A DNA stretch of 64,000 nt from Erythroxylum novogranatense. Taxonomy: Eukaryota > Streptophyta > Magnoliopsida > Malpighiales > Erythroxylaceae. The stretch spans positions 36,225,402 through 36,289,401 of the forward strand of contig CM057230.1 in assembly GCA_029891385.1 (NCBI GenBank), given 5' to 3'. The notes beneath the pieces are model-generated. The model had not been told where the DNA came from, ran no database searches, and was given only the letters and a program-made list of their open reading frames with translations. Positions 33,392-45,220 of this stretch are shown here, one piece after another (the stretch's first letter is position 1; every line of letters starts with the position of its first letter). Made by a program: the position numbers and the translations under genes.

Positions 33392-35236
33392 TCAAATAGA
33401 AACATTAAAAGTAGCACTAACACTATACTCTCCTGGCAAATCCACCCTATAGGCATTGTCATTGATGCGTTCAAGCACTTGAAAAGGACCATCCCCTCTA
33501 GGATCAAGCTTGGACTTCCTTTGTTTAGGAAATCTCTCCTTCCTGAAGTGCACCCAAACCCAATCTCCAGGTTCAAACTTCATCTCCCTACGCCCTTGAT
33601 TGGCTCTTTGAGCATACTTCTTGTTCTTTTCCTCAATGTGCTGCCTAGCTTTCTCATGTATTGTTTTAACCAATTCGGCCCTTTGCTGCCCATCTACATT
33701 AACAATCTCATTCAAGGGTAAAGGCAACAAATCCAATGGAGTTAATGGGTTAAAACCATACACAATCTCAAATGGAGAATAACCTGTAGAAGAATGAATG
33801 CTTCTATTATATGCAAACTCAATCAAAGGCAAACAATCTTCCCAAGCTTTCAAATTTTTACCCACAACAGCACGCAATAAAGATCCTAAGGTTCTATTAA
33901 CCACTTCAGTTTGTCCATCTGTTTGGGGATGACAAGTTGTAGAAAATAAAAGCTTTGTTCCCAATTTATTCCATAGAACACGCCAAAAGTGACTTAAAAA
34001 CTTAGAATCCCTATCTGAAACAATGGTTCTAGGAATGCCATGTAATCTAACAACATCCCTATAAAACAAATCAACAACATGTGTAGCATCATCAGATTTA
34101 TGACATGCAATAAAATGAGCAATTTTACTAAATCGATCAACTACAACAAAGATGCTATCACGTCCTTTCCTAGTCCTAGGCAATCCTAACACAAAATCCA
34201 TAGATATATCAATCCAAGGACTAATAGGGACAGGTAGAGGCGTGTACAACCCATGTGGTTGCACCTTGGACTTGGCTTGCCTACACGCTACACAACTAGA
34301 GCAAACTCTTTCAACATCCTTTTTCATGTTAGGCCAATAAAAATGCTCCTGTAATATGTCAAGTGTTTTAGCAATCCCAAAATGTCCCATTAAACCTCCA
34401 TCATGAGACTCCTTAGCAAGCATCTCACGCATAGAACAAGTAGGAATACATAGTTTTTCTTTCAAAGTGTTAAAAGCAAATTCCTGCGCCTCTCCCCACT
34501 TAAATCCTACCTCCTTTTTAACAATCTCAGTCAATGGAGCTGCAATGGAACTAAAATCTTTCACAAACCTCCTATAGAAACTAGCAAGTCCATGAAAAGA
34601 TCTCACCTGAGTAACACTTGTAGGTCTCGGCCACTCCCTAATTGCCTTGACCTTTTCTTGGTCCACCTCAATTCCATTAGAAGAAACAACATAACCAAGA
34701 AATATGACACGATCCATGCAAAATGTACACTTCTTTAACTTAGCAAAGAACTTTTCTGCCCTAAGTGCATCTAAGACAAGCCTAAGATGCTCAATATGCT
34801 CATTAATGCTTTTGCTATAGATCAATATGTCATCAAAATATACCACAACAAACTTACCAATAAATGACCTCAAAACATGATTCATCAAACGCATAAATGT
34901 ACTAGGAGCATTAGTTAAGCCAAAAGGCATCACAAGCCACTCATATAAACCATGTTTTGTTTTAAAAGTAGTTTTCCATTCATCACCAATTTTCATTCTA
35001 ATCTGATGGTAACCACTCATAAGATCAATTTTGGTAAACACACATGCACCATGCAATTCATCAATCATATCATCCAATCTAGGTATAGGATGGCGATACT
35101 TTACCGTTATCTTGTTAACAGCTCTGCAATCCACACACATGCGCCAACTACCATCCTTCTTTGGAACCAATATCACTGGCACGACACAAGGACTAAGACT
35201 CTCCCTGATGTGTCCCTTTTGTAGCAATTCTTCCAC
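33392..35236 (-). CDS. pol: RT-integrase fusion frame of unit G, RNase H missing (614 codons)
   Basis: Longest open frame in the window. Residues 1-262: RT ([52 protein letters not shown] at 133-136, connection [11 protein letters not shown]). At residue 263 KLC of the early RNase H region joins [10 protein letters not shown] just before the integrase zinc region: about 190 residues including all RNase H catalytic positions are deleted in frame. Integrase: H278, H285, C315, C318; D347, D408, E444 with 35-residue spacing; GPF at 583-585. After residue 613 a small change near 33395 breaks the link to the LTR-encoded tail. The N-terminal RT start is frameshifted near 35300. The first ATG is arbitrary because this is part of a polyprotein. 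Confidence 0.92.
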   Translation of the reverse strand: MEELLQKGHIRESLSPCVVPVILVPKKDGSWRMCVDCRAVNKITVKYRHPIPRLDDMIDELHGACVFTKIDLMSGYHQIRMKIGDEWKTTFKTKHGLYEWLVMPFGLTNAPSTFMRLMNHVLRSFIGKFVVVYFDDILIYSKSINEHIEHLRLVLDALRAEKFFAKLKKCTFCMDRVIFLGYVVSSNGIEVDQEKVKAIREWPRPTSVTQVRSFHGLASFYRRFVKDFSSIAAPLTEIVKKEVGFKWGEAQEFAFNTLKEKLCIPTCSMREMLAKESHDGGLMGHFGIAKTLDILQEHFYWPNMKKDVERVCSSCVACRQAKSKVQPHGLYTPLPVPISPWIDISMDFVLGLPRTRKGRDSIFVVVDRFSKIAHFIACHKSDDATHVVDLFYRDVVRLHGIPRTIVSDRDSKFLSHFWRVLWNKLGTKLLFSTTCHPQTDGQTEVVNRTLGSLLRAVVGKNLKAWEDCLPLIEFAYNRSIHSSTGYSPFEIVYGFNPLTPLDLLPLPLNEIVNVDGQQRAELVKTIHEKARQHIEEKNKKYAQRANQGRREMKFEPGDWVWVHFRKERFPKQRKSKLDPRGDGPFQVLERINDNAYRVDLPGEYSVSATFNVSI

Positions 35237-35370
35237 TTGCTTTTGGAGTTCCTTAGTTTCTTCATGATTAGCCCTATAAGCTGGTCTATTTGGAATCTGC
35301 GCCCAGGCATGAAGTCAATCTGATGTTCTATTCCTCTAATAGGCGGCAATTCCTTAGGCAACAAGCTTCA
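35237..35370 (-). pseudogene. RT N-terminal scrap of unit G and deletion junction
   Basis: Holds [20 protein letters not shown] in a shifted frame. At about 35360 the sequence passes directly into the gag core (VKLVA), so the protease, zinc knuckle and C-terminal half of gag are deleted in G, whereas I retains them. Confidence 0.85.
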
Positions 35371-35894
35371 CCTTCTTCTCCTCAGAATAGTTATGGCATT
35401 CAAAAATCATCTCCACCTTTCTTTCCCATTCTAAGTAAGCTTCTGGATCATTCTTACCTTGGAAAGATGGTATTTTCATCTTGATACTGCCCAAATTTCT
35501 ATCCACACGCTCGACCGTGTCTTCTCCCCTTGCATTGTCTCGGCCTCTATAACCTCTTCCTCTTCCTCTATCATTCCGTCCCCCTCTTCCACCAAATCTG
35601 GCCCTATGCCAATCTTCTTCATCTTCCCCATCATCATATTCATCTTCATACTCAAAGCGCACAGGAGTTGGCTCCCTAGCATTTTGCCTCCATGTTGCAC
35701 CATTAGATGAAGCCTCGGTTGTAAATTCCTAATGACTTGATCTTGTCTATCAAATTTATTATCGACATCCGGAACATGTTCTCAATCCTTTGGAATTGAT
35801 GTTGCATAGCCTCCAAAGTAAAGAATGTGTGTTGATCAGCCTCACTATTCTTTTCATCCTTGTCACTACCTTTACTATCCTTTGAATTGGCCAT
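35354..35894 (-). pseudogene. gag: gag N-terminal half of unit G
   Basis: ATG at 35894 ([20 protein letters not shown]; the second residue is Ala instead of Ser as in I). A frameshift near 35770-35775 (missing bases against I). The frame 35354-35662 carries the RG-rich patch ([20 protein letters not shown]) and the start of the gag core ([20 protein letters not shown]). Confidence 0.87.
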
Positions 35895-36829
35895 GATGTA
35901 AAACCTGCAAAAACACGTTAGAATAGCTCCTCACACACTCCCTCACGTGTTTCTCTCTAAATCAGATTGGATACCCTCGTGTTTCACTCAAGAAGATGGC
36001 TTTTACCCTCAAATGAGCTTACACACTCTTGCTTTTACCACTTTACATTCTAGCACAGTTTTACTTGTCCGGATCAATCACTACCAACCAAATAAACACA
36101 ACAACAACGTAATTCAAAAGGAAAGCAACGAATACCTAAATAAAGGAAGAAAACACAAAGCTAGATGCAATTTAATGTAAAGAAAACAAGGAAGACGAAA
36201 ATAAACACATACTAGATGGAGAAAGCGATGTGAGCGATTTTTGGTACCAATTGAGCAATATGAAACAAGATTACTCAATTCAAGTGTAATGGAAACAAAA
36301 AGGACAGCAAACAAAAAAAAACAACCAAAGAGTTGAAGAAAAGACGAAACTAGGAATTAAACTCAACCCTAAACCCAAATTAACAAAAACATTCCAATCT
36401 GCCCCAATTACTCAAGAACATAAAGATAAGCAATTATATCAAAGACACACGTTTTGAGCGAAGAACGTAAATCTTGAAACAAGAAAGTGTTTCTTGATGA
36501 ATTTGAATAATAAAGAAACGAAATTAAAGAATTCTTGAATGATCAGATTCGTTTCTTGATGAATCTTGCAAGCAAATCAACTCAAACTCACAAAGATTCA
36601 CAATCTTGATTTTTTTTTACTTCTTTCTTTCTTTCTTTTCTTTCTTTTCTTCTTTGTCTTTCTTTCTTTCTTTCTTTTCTTGATTTTCTTTCTTTCTTTC
36701 TTTTCTTTTCTTTTTTTCTTTCTTTCTTTCTTTTCTTTTTTTTCTTTTTTTTCGAATTTTAATGATGAACTAACTATAATAATCAAGAACAAACAAAAAA
36801 TTAAAGATAAAGATTGAATTTAAAACCTA
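35895..36829 (-). other. Leader of unit G with (CTTT)n
   Basis: Untranslated leader, family-1 type, with a short deletion near 36500 compared with I. (CTTT)n-like tract 36621-36753 with variant GATTTTC and GTC interruptions shared with I. The open frames inside the CTTT tract are low-complexity artefacts. Confidence 0.8.
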
Positions 36830-36842
36830 GGCTCTGATACCA
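36830..36842 (-). promoter_or_regulatory. Primer binding site of unit G
   Basis: GGCTCTGATACCA on the plus strand; initiator tRNA-Met type. Confidence 0.92.
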
Positions 36843-36846
36843 AAGA

Positions 36847-37092
36847 TGATACGGCAACAACCTAGAATCAATGTCTAGATCACCTCCGTTTCAATGATTG
36901 TTCCCAAATCCATGTGGGATTTATTCTTGGGCAAATTTGTGTCAAGAAGGCCTTTTTGATACTTTGGGCTTTCTTTAGGATTTTTAGGTTATCTTTGTTA
37001 GGGTTTACATTGCAAAGGGTATTTAAAACCTTGCTTTAGCCATGAACACAAGTTTAGAGAGATCAATAAAATTAGAAAGCATTCTTCAAGAG
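36847..37092 (-). repeat. Chimeric 246-bp extension of 5' LTR (unit G)
   Basis: Plus-strand reading: the last 62 bp of a normal LTR (36847-36908), then about 184 bp of the same LTR in inverted orientation (36909-37092: TCCATGTGGGATTTATTCTT ... CATTCTTCAAGAG), then a second complete LTR from 37093. The first junction lies in a CCCAAA shared by both orientations. An identical arrangement of the same length is at 48623-48868. Confidence 0.92.
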
Positions 37093-37881
37093 TGATACGG
37101 CAACAACCTAGAATCAATGTCTAGATCACCTCCGTTTCAATGATTGTTCCCAAACCTAAATTCAATCAATCTAACAAGACCCTTCACCCCCAAAACAGCA
37201 AGGATTTAGTAACAAAGAGTATAAGATTTTAGGAATTGAATTAACGCCACAAGTTAGAACTTACTTGATAAGTTGAATCAATCCTTAAGGTAAAACAAGC
37301 AAGAATCTCAATTCTCTCTTGAAGAATGCTTTCTAATTTTATTGATCTCTCTAAAACTCGTGTTCATGGCTAAAGCAAAGGTTTAAATACCCTTTGCAAT
37401 GTAAACCCTAACAAAGATAACCTAAAAACCCTAAAGAAAGCCCAAAATATCAAAAGGCCTTCTTGAAACAAATCTGCCCAAGAATAAATCCCACATGGAT
37501 TTGGGCTTCAAAACTAATTAAAATTGACTAGTCCTTGTCCAAATAGGATAAGAAAACCACAAAATAGAAGACTAACTTAAGAGGGGCGAATTAGGCTTTT
37601 AAACTAGGCCCACAAGCTTGGTTCCTTAAAATAAAAAATGCACATGACTTTTTTAATGAAGCACATGCACACTTAATGCAAATCAGCCCATGAAAAAGCC
37701 TAAAAGAAGTCCACATGCCCCTTATAAGATAAAATAAGCCCAAGCCCATTGATTAGACTTGTGCTTGTGAAAATTGGCCAAGTGCTAGCCCTCTTGGTTT
37801 GAAGCCTCCAATGTGCACACACACTTAGGTGTCTTCCTAAGCTCTTCTCCAAGCTTGATCAACAAAACTTCTTGAAGTTCT
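37093..37881 (-). repeat. Middle LTR of array, left part
   Basis: TGATACGGCAAC... up to CTTGAAGTTCT, interrupted by H. The right part continues at 43948; together 906 bp after removing one TSD copy. Confidence 0.93.
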
Positions 37882-38669
37882 TGATACGGAACCTCCAAGA
37901 ATAGACTTTGAGAACTCCTTAACGACGAACCCAAATACTGTCCTGAAAACCCCTAGTCGAATTCAGTACAACCTCAAGGATGAAGGTTAGAATTCAGATT
38001 ACCTTGAATTGATCTAGATCTAAGATTCGAAACAATTCAGCCTCTAATCCTAGATTTGAAACACTCCACAAGAAAGTTGATCAAACTACTTGAATGTTTC
38101 TGAAGCATGTATTCACGCAAGAACACAAAGATAAAAGCAAAAGCGGCTTTTAGGTTAAAATTTCATCCCAAAGAACCCATAACAATTCGTCCTAGGCATA
38201 TATATAGCCTTTACATAACATAAAAAACCTATTTTGATATGGAAAACTTAATAGAATAGGAAACCTATTCGATATGGAAAACTTAATAAAATAGGAAACC
38301 TATTACGATATGGAAAACTTAATAAATAGGAAACCTATTCGATATGGAAAACTGAATAGGAAACCTATTCGATATGGAAAACTTAATAAAAGCGTGGTTA
38401 AACACTAAATCAAGCCTCATTCGTGAATGTCAACTTGTAACAAATTAAAGTTGACATCTTCAGCCCTTGTCTCCAAACGTGGCATCCCATGCAGTCCATG
38501 CAAGCCATTGCTAGCCAAAGTCACCAAGCCTTGTAAATGGCAATTTAATGCTTGCTGAATCTTTTTGGTTCGTGATCTAGTAATTGGACCTCTTGGCAAA
38601 ACAATTGGATTGGAGATCATCTCTTCATGCTCCTCACGTCCTTGCTCTTGACCAAGCTGATTCGCATCA
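37882..38669 (-). repeat. 3' LTR of element H (788 bp)
   Basis: TGATACGGAACC...GATTCGCATCA on the plus strand. Carries five U3 tandem repeats (about 38226-38390) and the polyprotein stop at 38417-38419. Nearly identical to 43162-43947, which suggests a fairly recent insertion. Confidence 0.94.
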
Positions 38670-39829
38670 TTTCCCCTCTCCTCAAAAGGATTCGTCCTCG
38701 AATCATAAGCATCACCTACATCAAAAGGACTCAAATCAGCAACATTAAATGAAGCACTCACATTATACTCACCTGGCAAATCTACTTTATATGCATTATC
38801 ATTAATCCGTTCAAGGATTTGAAAAGGACCAGCTCCTCGTGGATTTAGTTTAGACTTTCTTTGCGAAAATGAACCCAAACCCAATCACCAGGCTGAAACA
38901 ACATTGGTTTCCTTCCTTTATTCACCCTAGAAGCTACTTTGACATTTTGCTTCTCAATCCTCTCCTTAACTTGCTGATGTAACTTCTTCACATAATCTGC
39001 CTTTGAACTAGCATCAACACTCACAAAATCATTAGATGGCAAGGGTAATATATCCAAAGGAGTAAGCGGATTGAAACCATACACAATTTCAAAAGGAGAA
39101 CAATGAGTAGTGCTATGAACAGCCCTATTATAAGCAAACTCCACAAATGGTAAACAATCCTCCCACGTCCTAATGTTCTTTTCTAACACAGCCCTAAGTA
39201 AAGTAATCAATGTTCGATTCACAACCTCAGTTTGGCCATCGGTTTGAGGATGGCAAGTTGTTGAAAACAACAACTTAGTTCCCAACTTTCCCCACGAACA
39301 CGCCCGAAATGGCTCAAAATTTAACATCTCTATCACTAATAATGCTTTTAGGTATACCATGCAAACGCACGACCTTTTTAAAGAACAAATCAACAATCAT
39401 CTTAGCATCATCAGTCTTATGACACGGTATAAAATGAGCCATTTTACTAAATCTATCAACCACAACAAAAATACTATCACGACCTTTCCTAGTTTTAGGC
39501 AAACCAAGCACAAAATCCATAGACAAATCAGTCCAAGGTCCATTAGGAACAGGAAGTGGTGTGTACAAACCATGTGGTTTCAGCCTAGACTTAGCTTCTC
39601 TACATGTAATGCAATGCTCACAAACTTTATGCACATCATGTTTCATACCAGGCCAATAAAAATGCTCTATCAGCATATCATAGGTTTTACTTACCCCAAA
39701 ATGACCCATCAATCCTCCTCCATGTGCTTCCTTAATCGACAATTCTCTCATGGAACACTTAGGAATACACAACCTACTTTTCTTAAACAAGAAACCATCA
39801 AACAAATGAAATTCTCTCAAAACAGCCAC
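38417..39829 (-). pseudogene. pol: Integrase and C-terminal tail of element H
   Basis: The frame 39314-39829 has the zinc region (CEHCITC) and the first part of the core with [16 protein letters not shown] shift near 39300-39320 follows. Frame 38845-39396 carries [17 protein letters not shown] (catalytic Glu) and [13 protein letters not shown]. Frame 38417-38884 carries the GPF domain ([17 protein letters not shown]) and the tail GPITRSRTKKIQQALNCHLQ ending in the LTR. A 1-nt loss separates the last two. Confidence 0.9.
38670..38682 (-). promoter_or_regulatory. Polypurine tract of element H
   Basis: TTTCCCCTCTCCT on the plus strand; AGGAGAGGGGAAA in element sense, directly before the 3' LTR. 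Confidence 0.9.
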
Positions 39830-41276
39830 ATCACCACATGAATTATATATGTCACCAAAATCCTCATCACGGCATACAATTCCTTAATATGCTCAAAGCC
39901 TAGCAATCTAGCACTAAGAGAATTAAGTAACACATACCTTCGCGATAACGCATCAGCCACAACATTTTCCTTACCTCTCTTGTATTTAATCACATATGGA
40001 AATGTTTCTATGAACTCCACCCATTTGGCATGTCTACGGTTCAGCTTATCTTGCCCTTCAAATGTTTCAAACTCTCATGGTCAGTATGTATCACAAACTC
40101 CTTTGACCACAAATAGTGCTGCCATGTATGCAAAGCTCGATACAATGCATATAACTCTTTGTCATCGTTGGATACTTCAAAGCTGCCCCACTTAATTTTT
40201 CACTAAAGAACATCAATGGCCTTTGATCCCTGTAACAAAACAGCTCCAATTCCTATGCCACTTGCATCACATTCAATCTCAAAAGTCTTATCAAAATTAG
40301 GCAAAGCAAGCAAAGGTGCATTACACAATTTATCTTTCAGTTCATTAAATGCATGTTCTTGGGCCTCTCCCAAACAAATGTGACATTTTTCTTAACTAAC
40401 TCATTCAAGGTGCAGCTATGGTGCTGAAATTTCTAATAAACCTCCTATAGAAACCAGCAAGTCCATGAAAACTCCTCACCTCACTAGCACTTTCGTAGGA
40501 CTCGGCCAATCTCTAATAGCCTTGACCTTGTCCTCATCAACCTCTATACCATCACTAGTCACCACAAAACCAAGAAAATGAACCTTATCCATGCAAAAAC
40601 TACACTTATTAAGGTTAGCATACAGCTTCTCACGCCTAAGAACGTCTAACACAATACGCACATGCATGACATGATCATCCAAACACTTAGAGTAAACAAG
40701 AATATCATCAAAATACACAACAACAAATTTACCCAAGTGCTCACGCAACACATGATTCATCAAGCGCATGAATGTACTAGGTGCATTAGTAAGACCAAAC
40801 GGCATAACCAACCACTCATACAGCCCATATTTAGTCTTAAACGCTGTTTTCCACTCATCACCCACACTCATTCAATTTGATAATAACCAGATTTCAAATC
40901 AATTTTGTGAACAAACAAGAACCATGTAATTCATCAAGCATATCATCTAATCTAGGAATAGGATGTCGATACTTTACAATGATTTTATTGATGGCTCGAC
41001 GGTCCACGACATCTCAGACGTCCCGTCCTTCTTTGGCACAAGAATAACAGGAACCAAACAAGGACTTAAGCTTTCTCTCACATATCCCTTAGCTAGCAAT
41101 TCCTCCACCTGTCTCTGTATCTCCTTTGTCTCGAAAGGATTAGCTCGATATGCTGGCCTATTGGGAATGGCAGCCCCCGGAATGAAGTCAATTTGATGCT
41201 CTATGCCTCGGATTGGTGGCAACCCATCAGGCATTTCCTCGGGAAACAAATCAGCACATTCTGCAAAGATCAACAA
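39830..41276 (-). pseudogene. pol: RT and RNase H of element H
   Basis: RT start ([29 protein letters not shown]) in frame 40974-41276; palm ([30 protein letters not shown] with YFDD) in frame 40476-40871. RNase H lies at about 40020-40470 with CDASGIGIG near 40250, interrupted by indels, and VVADALSRR at about 39950. A substitution-rich patch near 41005-41020 alters the RMCVDCR motif. Confidence 0.88.
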
Positions 41277-41872
41277 ACACCTTTGGGAAAAGATTGGTTA
41301 GCATTAGTAGTTTCCAAACAAGGCCCTTTGCACAAAAGCACAAACATAGGCTGTTTGGAGAAGAAAACATGTTTAACCTCACTTGTACTAGCTAACAAAC
41401 TCACATTTTTCTCTCCTCTTTTATTTTTTTCAATCTGGATTTGCTTTTGTTGCGCTTTTCTCTCTTTCTTTTCACTCAGTTTTTGTTCACTCTCTTTTTC
41501 TCTCGTTTCATTCAGTTTTTGTTCACTCTTTTTTTCTCTCTTTTCACTTTTTTTTTCTTTCTTTTCAAATTCAAGTCTCATTCTTTCCATTTTACATTGA
41601 TCTTCATATACTTCTTTGGAAGAGAGCGGTGTCAGAATCGTCTTTCGTCCATCTTTAGTCAATGAATACCGATTGAGGTATCCATCATGTATAGCTCGCC
41701 TATCATACTGCCATGGACGTCCAAGCAAAATCTCTCCATTATGCATTGGCACCACATCACACAACACGTCATCATGATATTTACCAATGGAAAAAGAAAC
41801 TATAGATTGCCGATTTACCTTAACCTCTCCACATTCATTCAGCCAAGAAACGTGCCATGGTCGTCTCCACAT
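41277..41872 (-). pseudogene. pol: Protease C-half and charged linker of element H
   Basis: The frame 41270-41872 begins at a deletion junction, then WLNECGEVKVNRQSIVSFSI, EILLGRPWQYDRRAIHDGY and a long Lys/Glu-rich linker, ending at VFFSKQPMFVLLCKGPCLET. The active-site DGG block is absent, so the protease is dead. Confidence 0.85.
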
Positions 41873-42628
41873 CCTCTTCTAAGTCAGCCCTAGTCATCAA
41901 CATCTCCATTTCTTTGTAGTAATCATCAACACTCTTATTTCCTTGCTTAAGAACCTGAAGTCTTTGCATGATTTCCCTATGGAAATGTCTAGGAACAAAC
42001 CGCTTCCTCATGACTGATTTTAGATCAGCCCACGTTTCAATTGGGTACTCCAAATTCCTTCTCCTACTAGTCACTAATCTTGATCCCACCAGCTATTGCA
42101 TAATCTGTGAATTGAGTAACGATGAAGCTTGACCTTCTTTTCTTCAATACATCTATGGCACTCAAAAATAAGTTCAACTTGTTTCTCCCATTGCAAATAA
42201 GCTTCGGATCGATGTACCTCGAAAATTTGGTATTTTAAGCTTGATGCTCCCAAAGCTTCTATCCGCACCATCTTCACCTCTATGATTTCTGCCATAGTTA
42301 ACATTATTCCCCTACCCCTTCCAGCACCACGGCCTCTTCTTCCTCCACCTCTAGGGAAAATTAGTTCAACATCAATTGCATCTTCCTCCTCAAGCTCATG
42401 GTCATCTTCCTCAAATTCTGGTTGTTGTTTTTTGATTTGACCACCAACTTGTCTTCCTTGTCGTTCGGAGTTGCTCTTTCAACATTCCGCAACCATAAAT
42501 TCATACGTTCCAAGGTTTCGTTTATATTCTCCATGGCTCGGTATAAGCGTGTAAATTCGCTTGTTGAGCCTCACGCAACCTATCCGGATCAATCGAACTC
42601 TCCTTTCATCATCACCTTGATTAGACAT
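41835..42628 (-). pseudogene. gag: gag remnant of element H
   Basis: ATG at 42628 (MSNQGDDERR...). Broken by several indels. Frame 41835-42089 holds VDDYYKEMEMLMTRADLEED and TTMARFLAE, then the deletion. Frame 42074-42304 holds part of the gag core (QWEKQVELIFECHRCIEEKK). The acidic and Gly/Arg-rich N-terminal part is at about 42305-42450. Confidence 0.85.
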
Positions 42629-43146
42629 TATACCTGCAAGAAAAGGTTAGTACAAACAAATATAGGCCTCACAACACTCCTTCGCGTGTTTACACTCAAA
42701 TAATGAAGGTTGTTCACTCGTGTTTCACTCAATTGATGTTTTCGCTCAAGGTTCAGCTCACACCTCTCAAGCTGATTTCTTTTATGTTCTTAGGAGAATC
42801 ACACTTTGTGAAACAATTCCAATAGCCTTCCTCGTGATGTATCCCGAACCTAAAATTCCCAATGCCTCACTAATCAAGTCGGTTCAAACAGCCCCATAAA
42901 TGGTGAAAATTTGGGACTGAAAATTATATTGATTCTAACCCACCTAGATTCGATCCTTATCTCCTAAATAGCAAGGAGAATGAAAATTTTTGTAGAAGGA
43001 TTTTTTTTTTGCTCCTCTCACTATCTCTTTGAAGACAACCTCAATTCACCCCAACGAAACAAGGATAGCAACAAAGAACAAGACCGAACAAGATCAAATT
43101 TAGAAGCGAAAGCGAAATTGATAGGGATAAAACCTGATCTAGAGCC
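42629..43146 (-). other. Leader of element H
   Basis: Untranslated leader matching D's 12055-12588 in inverted orientation; contains a T-run at about 43001. No supported ORF. Confidence 0.75.
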
Positions 43147-43159
43147 GAGCTCGATACCA
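43147..43159 (-). promoter_or_regulatory. Primer binding site of element H, damaged
   Basis: GAGCTCGATACCA on the plus strand; D has one more T (GAGCTCTGATACCA). The single-base loss falls in the tRNA-complementary stretch. Confidence 0.85.
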
Positions 43160-43161
43160 AA

Positions 43162-43947
43162 TGATACGGAACCTCCAAGAATAGACTTTGAGAACTCCTT
43201 AACGAGCGAACCCAAATCTGACTGAAAACCCCTAGTCGAATTCAAGACAACCTCAAGGATGAAGGTTAGAATTCAGATTACCTTGAATTGATCTAGATCT
43301 AAGATTGAAACAATTCAGCCTCTAATCCTATATTTGAAACACTCCACAAGAAAGTTGATCAAACTACTTGAATGTTTCGAAGCATGTATTCACGCAAGAA
43401 CACAAAGATAAAAGCAAAAGCGGCTTTTAGGTTAAAATTTCATCCCAAAGAACCCATAACAATTCGTCCTAGGCATATATATAGCCTTTACATAACATAA
43501 AAAAACCTATTCTGATATGGAAAACTTAATAGAATAGGAAACCTATTCGATATGGAAAACTTAATAAAATAGGAAACCTATTTCGATATGGAAAACTTAA
43601 TAAATAGGAAACCTATTCGATATGGAAAACTGAATAGGAAACCTATTCGATATGGAAAACTTAATAAAAGCGTGGTTAAACACTAAATCAAGCCTCATTC
43701 GTGAATGTCAACTTGTAACAAATTAAAGTTGACATCTTCAGCCCTTGTCTCCAAACGTGGCATCCCATGCAGTCCATGCAAGCCATTGCTAGCCAAAGTC
43801 ACCAAGCCTTGTAAATGGCAATTTAATGCTTGCTGAATCTTTTTGGCTCGTGATCTAGTAATTGGACCTCTTGGCAAAACAATTGGATTGGAGATCATCT
43901 CTTCATGCTCCTCACGTCCTTGCTCTTGACCAAGCTGATTCGCATCA
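43162..43947 (-). repeat. 5' LTR of element H (786 bp)
   Basis: TGATACGGAACC...GATTCGCATCA; U3 repeats at about 43506-43670; followed by TSD GTTCT. Confidence 0.94.
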
Positions 43948-44069
43948 GTTCTTGTGAAACAAAAGCTTGTACATAAATCTGAAATTGTGCTTTGAGCTTG
44001 TTGGAGTGCAACCTTGTAATTGGACCCATTGGCATCCTCAAGTCTCCATTGCCTTGGTGAGTTGTATCA
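43948..44069 (-). repeat. Middle LTR of array, right part
   Basis: Resumes GTTCTTGTGAAAC and ends GAGTTGTATCA at 44069, followed by the polypurine tract of unit I (TTCCCTCCCTCCTC, 44070-44083). This LTR serves as 5' LTR of G and 3' LTR of I. Confidence 0.93.
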
Positions 44070-45220
44070 TTCCCTCCCTCCTCAAAAGGATTCGTCCTCA
44101 AATCAAGACCTACATTATCAAAGGGAGATAAATTAGAAACATTAAAAGTAGCACTAACACTATACTCTCCTGGCAAATCCACCCTATAGGCATTGTCATT
44201 GATGCGTTCAAGCACTTGAAAAGGACCATCCCTCTAGGATCAAGCTTGGACTTCCTTTGTTTAGAAATCTCTCCTTCAAGTACACCCAAACCCAATCTCC
44301 GGTTCAAACTTCATCTCCCCTACGCCTTGATTGGCTCTTTGAGCATACTTCTTGTTCTTTTCCTCAATGTGCTGTCTAGCTTTCTCATGTATTGTTTTAA
44401 CCAATTCGGCCCTTTGCTGCCCATCTACATTAACAATCTCATTCAAGGGTAAAGGCAACAAATCCAATGGAGTTAATGGGTTAAAACCATACACAATCTC
44501 AAATGGAGAATAACCTGTAGAAGAATGAATGCTTCTATTATATGCAAACTCAATCAAAGGCAAACAATCTTCCCAAGCTTTCAAAATTTTACCCACAACA
44601 GCACGCAATAAAGATCCTAAGGTTCTATTAACCACTTCAGTTTGTCCATCTGTTTGGGAATGACAAGTTGTAGAAAACAAAAGCTTTGTTCCCAATTTAT
44701 TCCATAGAACACGCCAAAAGTGACTTAAAAACTTAGAATCCCTATCTGAAACAATGGTTCTAGGAATGCCATGTAATCTAACAACATCCCTAAAAAACAA
44801 ATCAGCAACATGTGTAGCATCATCAGATTTATGACATGCAATAAAATGAGCAATTTTACTAAATCGATCAACTACAACAAAGATGCTATCACGTCCTTTC
44901 CTAGACCTAGGCAATCCTAACACAAAATCCATAGATATATCAATCCAAGGACTAATAGGGACAGGTAGAGGCGTGTACAACCCATGTGGTTGCACCTTGG
45001 ACTTGGCTTGCCTACACGCTACACAACTAGAGCAAACTCTTTCAACATCCTTTTTCATGTTAGGCCAATAAAAATGCCCCTGTAATATGTCAAGTGTTTT
45101 AGCAATCCCAAAATGTCCCATTAAACCTCCATCATGAGACTCCTTAGCAAGCATCTCACGATAGAACAAGTAGGAATACATAGTTTTTCTTTCAAAGTGT
45201 TAAAAGCAAATTCTGCGCCT
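44070..45220 (-). pseudogene. pol: Integrase of unit I
   Basis: Frame 44276-45181: zinc region [10 protein letters not shown] and CSSCVAC, core with [36 protein letters not shown]. The HPQTDGQ motif reads HSQTDGQ, one substitution. Small deletions near 44280-44310 break the [11 protein letters not shown] segment and GDGPF. The RNase H-deletion junction (KLC/IPTCS) lies near 45180-45185 with an added frameshift. Confidence 0.88.

Larger units (their letters stand above)
37882..43947 (-). mobile_element. Ty3/gypsy element H (family 2), both LTRs, TSD GTTCT
   Basis: 6.07 kb, minus strand. 3' LTR 37882-38669, polypurine tract 38670-38682, pol, gag, leader, PBS, 5' LTR 43162-43947. TSD GTTCT at 37877-37881 and 43948-43952. 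A deletion joins the gag core to the second half of protease (near 41840), removing the knuckle and the protease active site. Frameshifts elsewhere. Same family as D. Confidence 0.95.

Noticed and set aside
36566..36817. 83-codon Phe/Leu/Ser-rich membrane-like open frame (also 48341-48538)
   Set aside because: Translation of the CTTT microsatellite; low-complexity artefact.
36909..37092. Separate plus-strand solo LTR insertion
   Set aside because: Only about 184 bp, no TSD, microhomology at one junction and the identical structure at 48685-48868: a chimeric junction, not an insertion.
39359..39841. 160-codon plus-strand frame
   Set aside because: Antisense of the integrase of H; no independent support.
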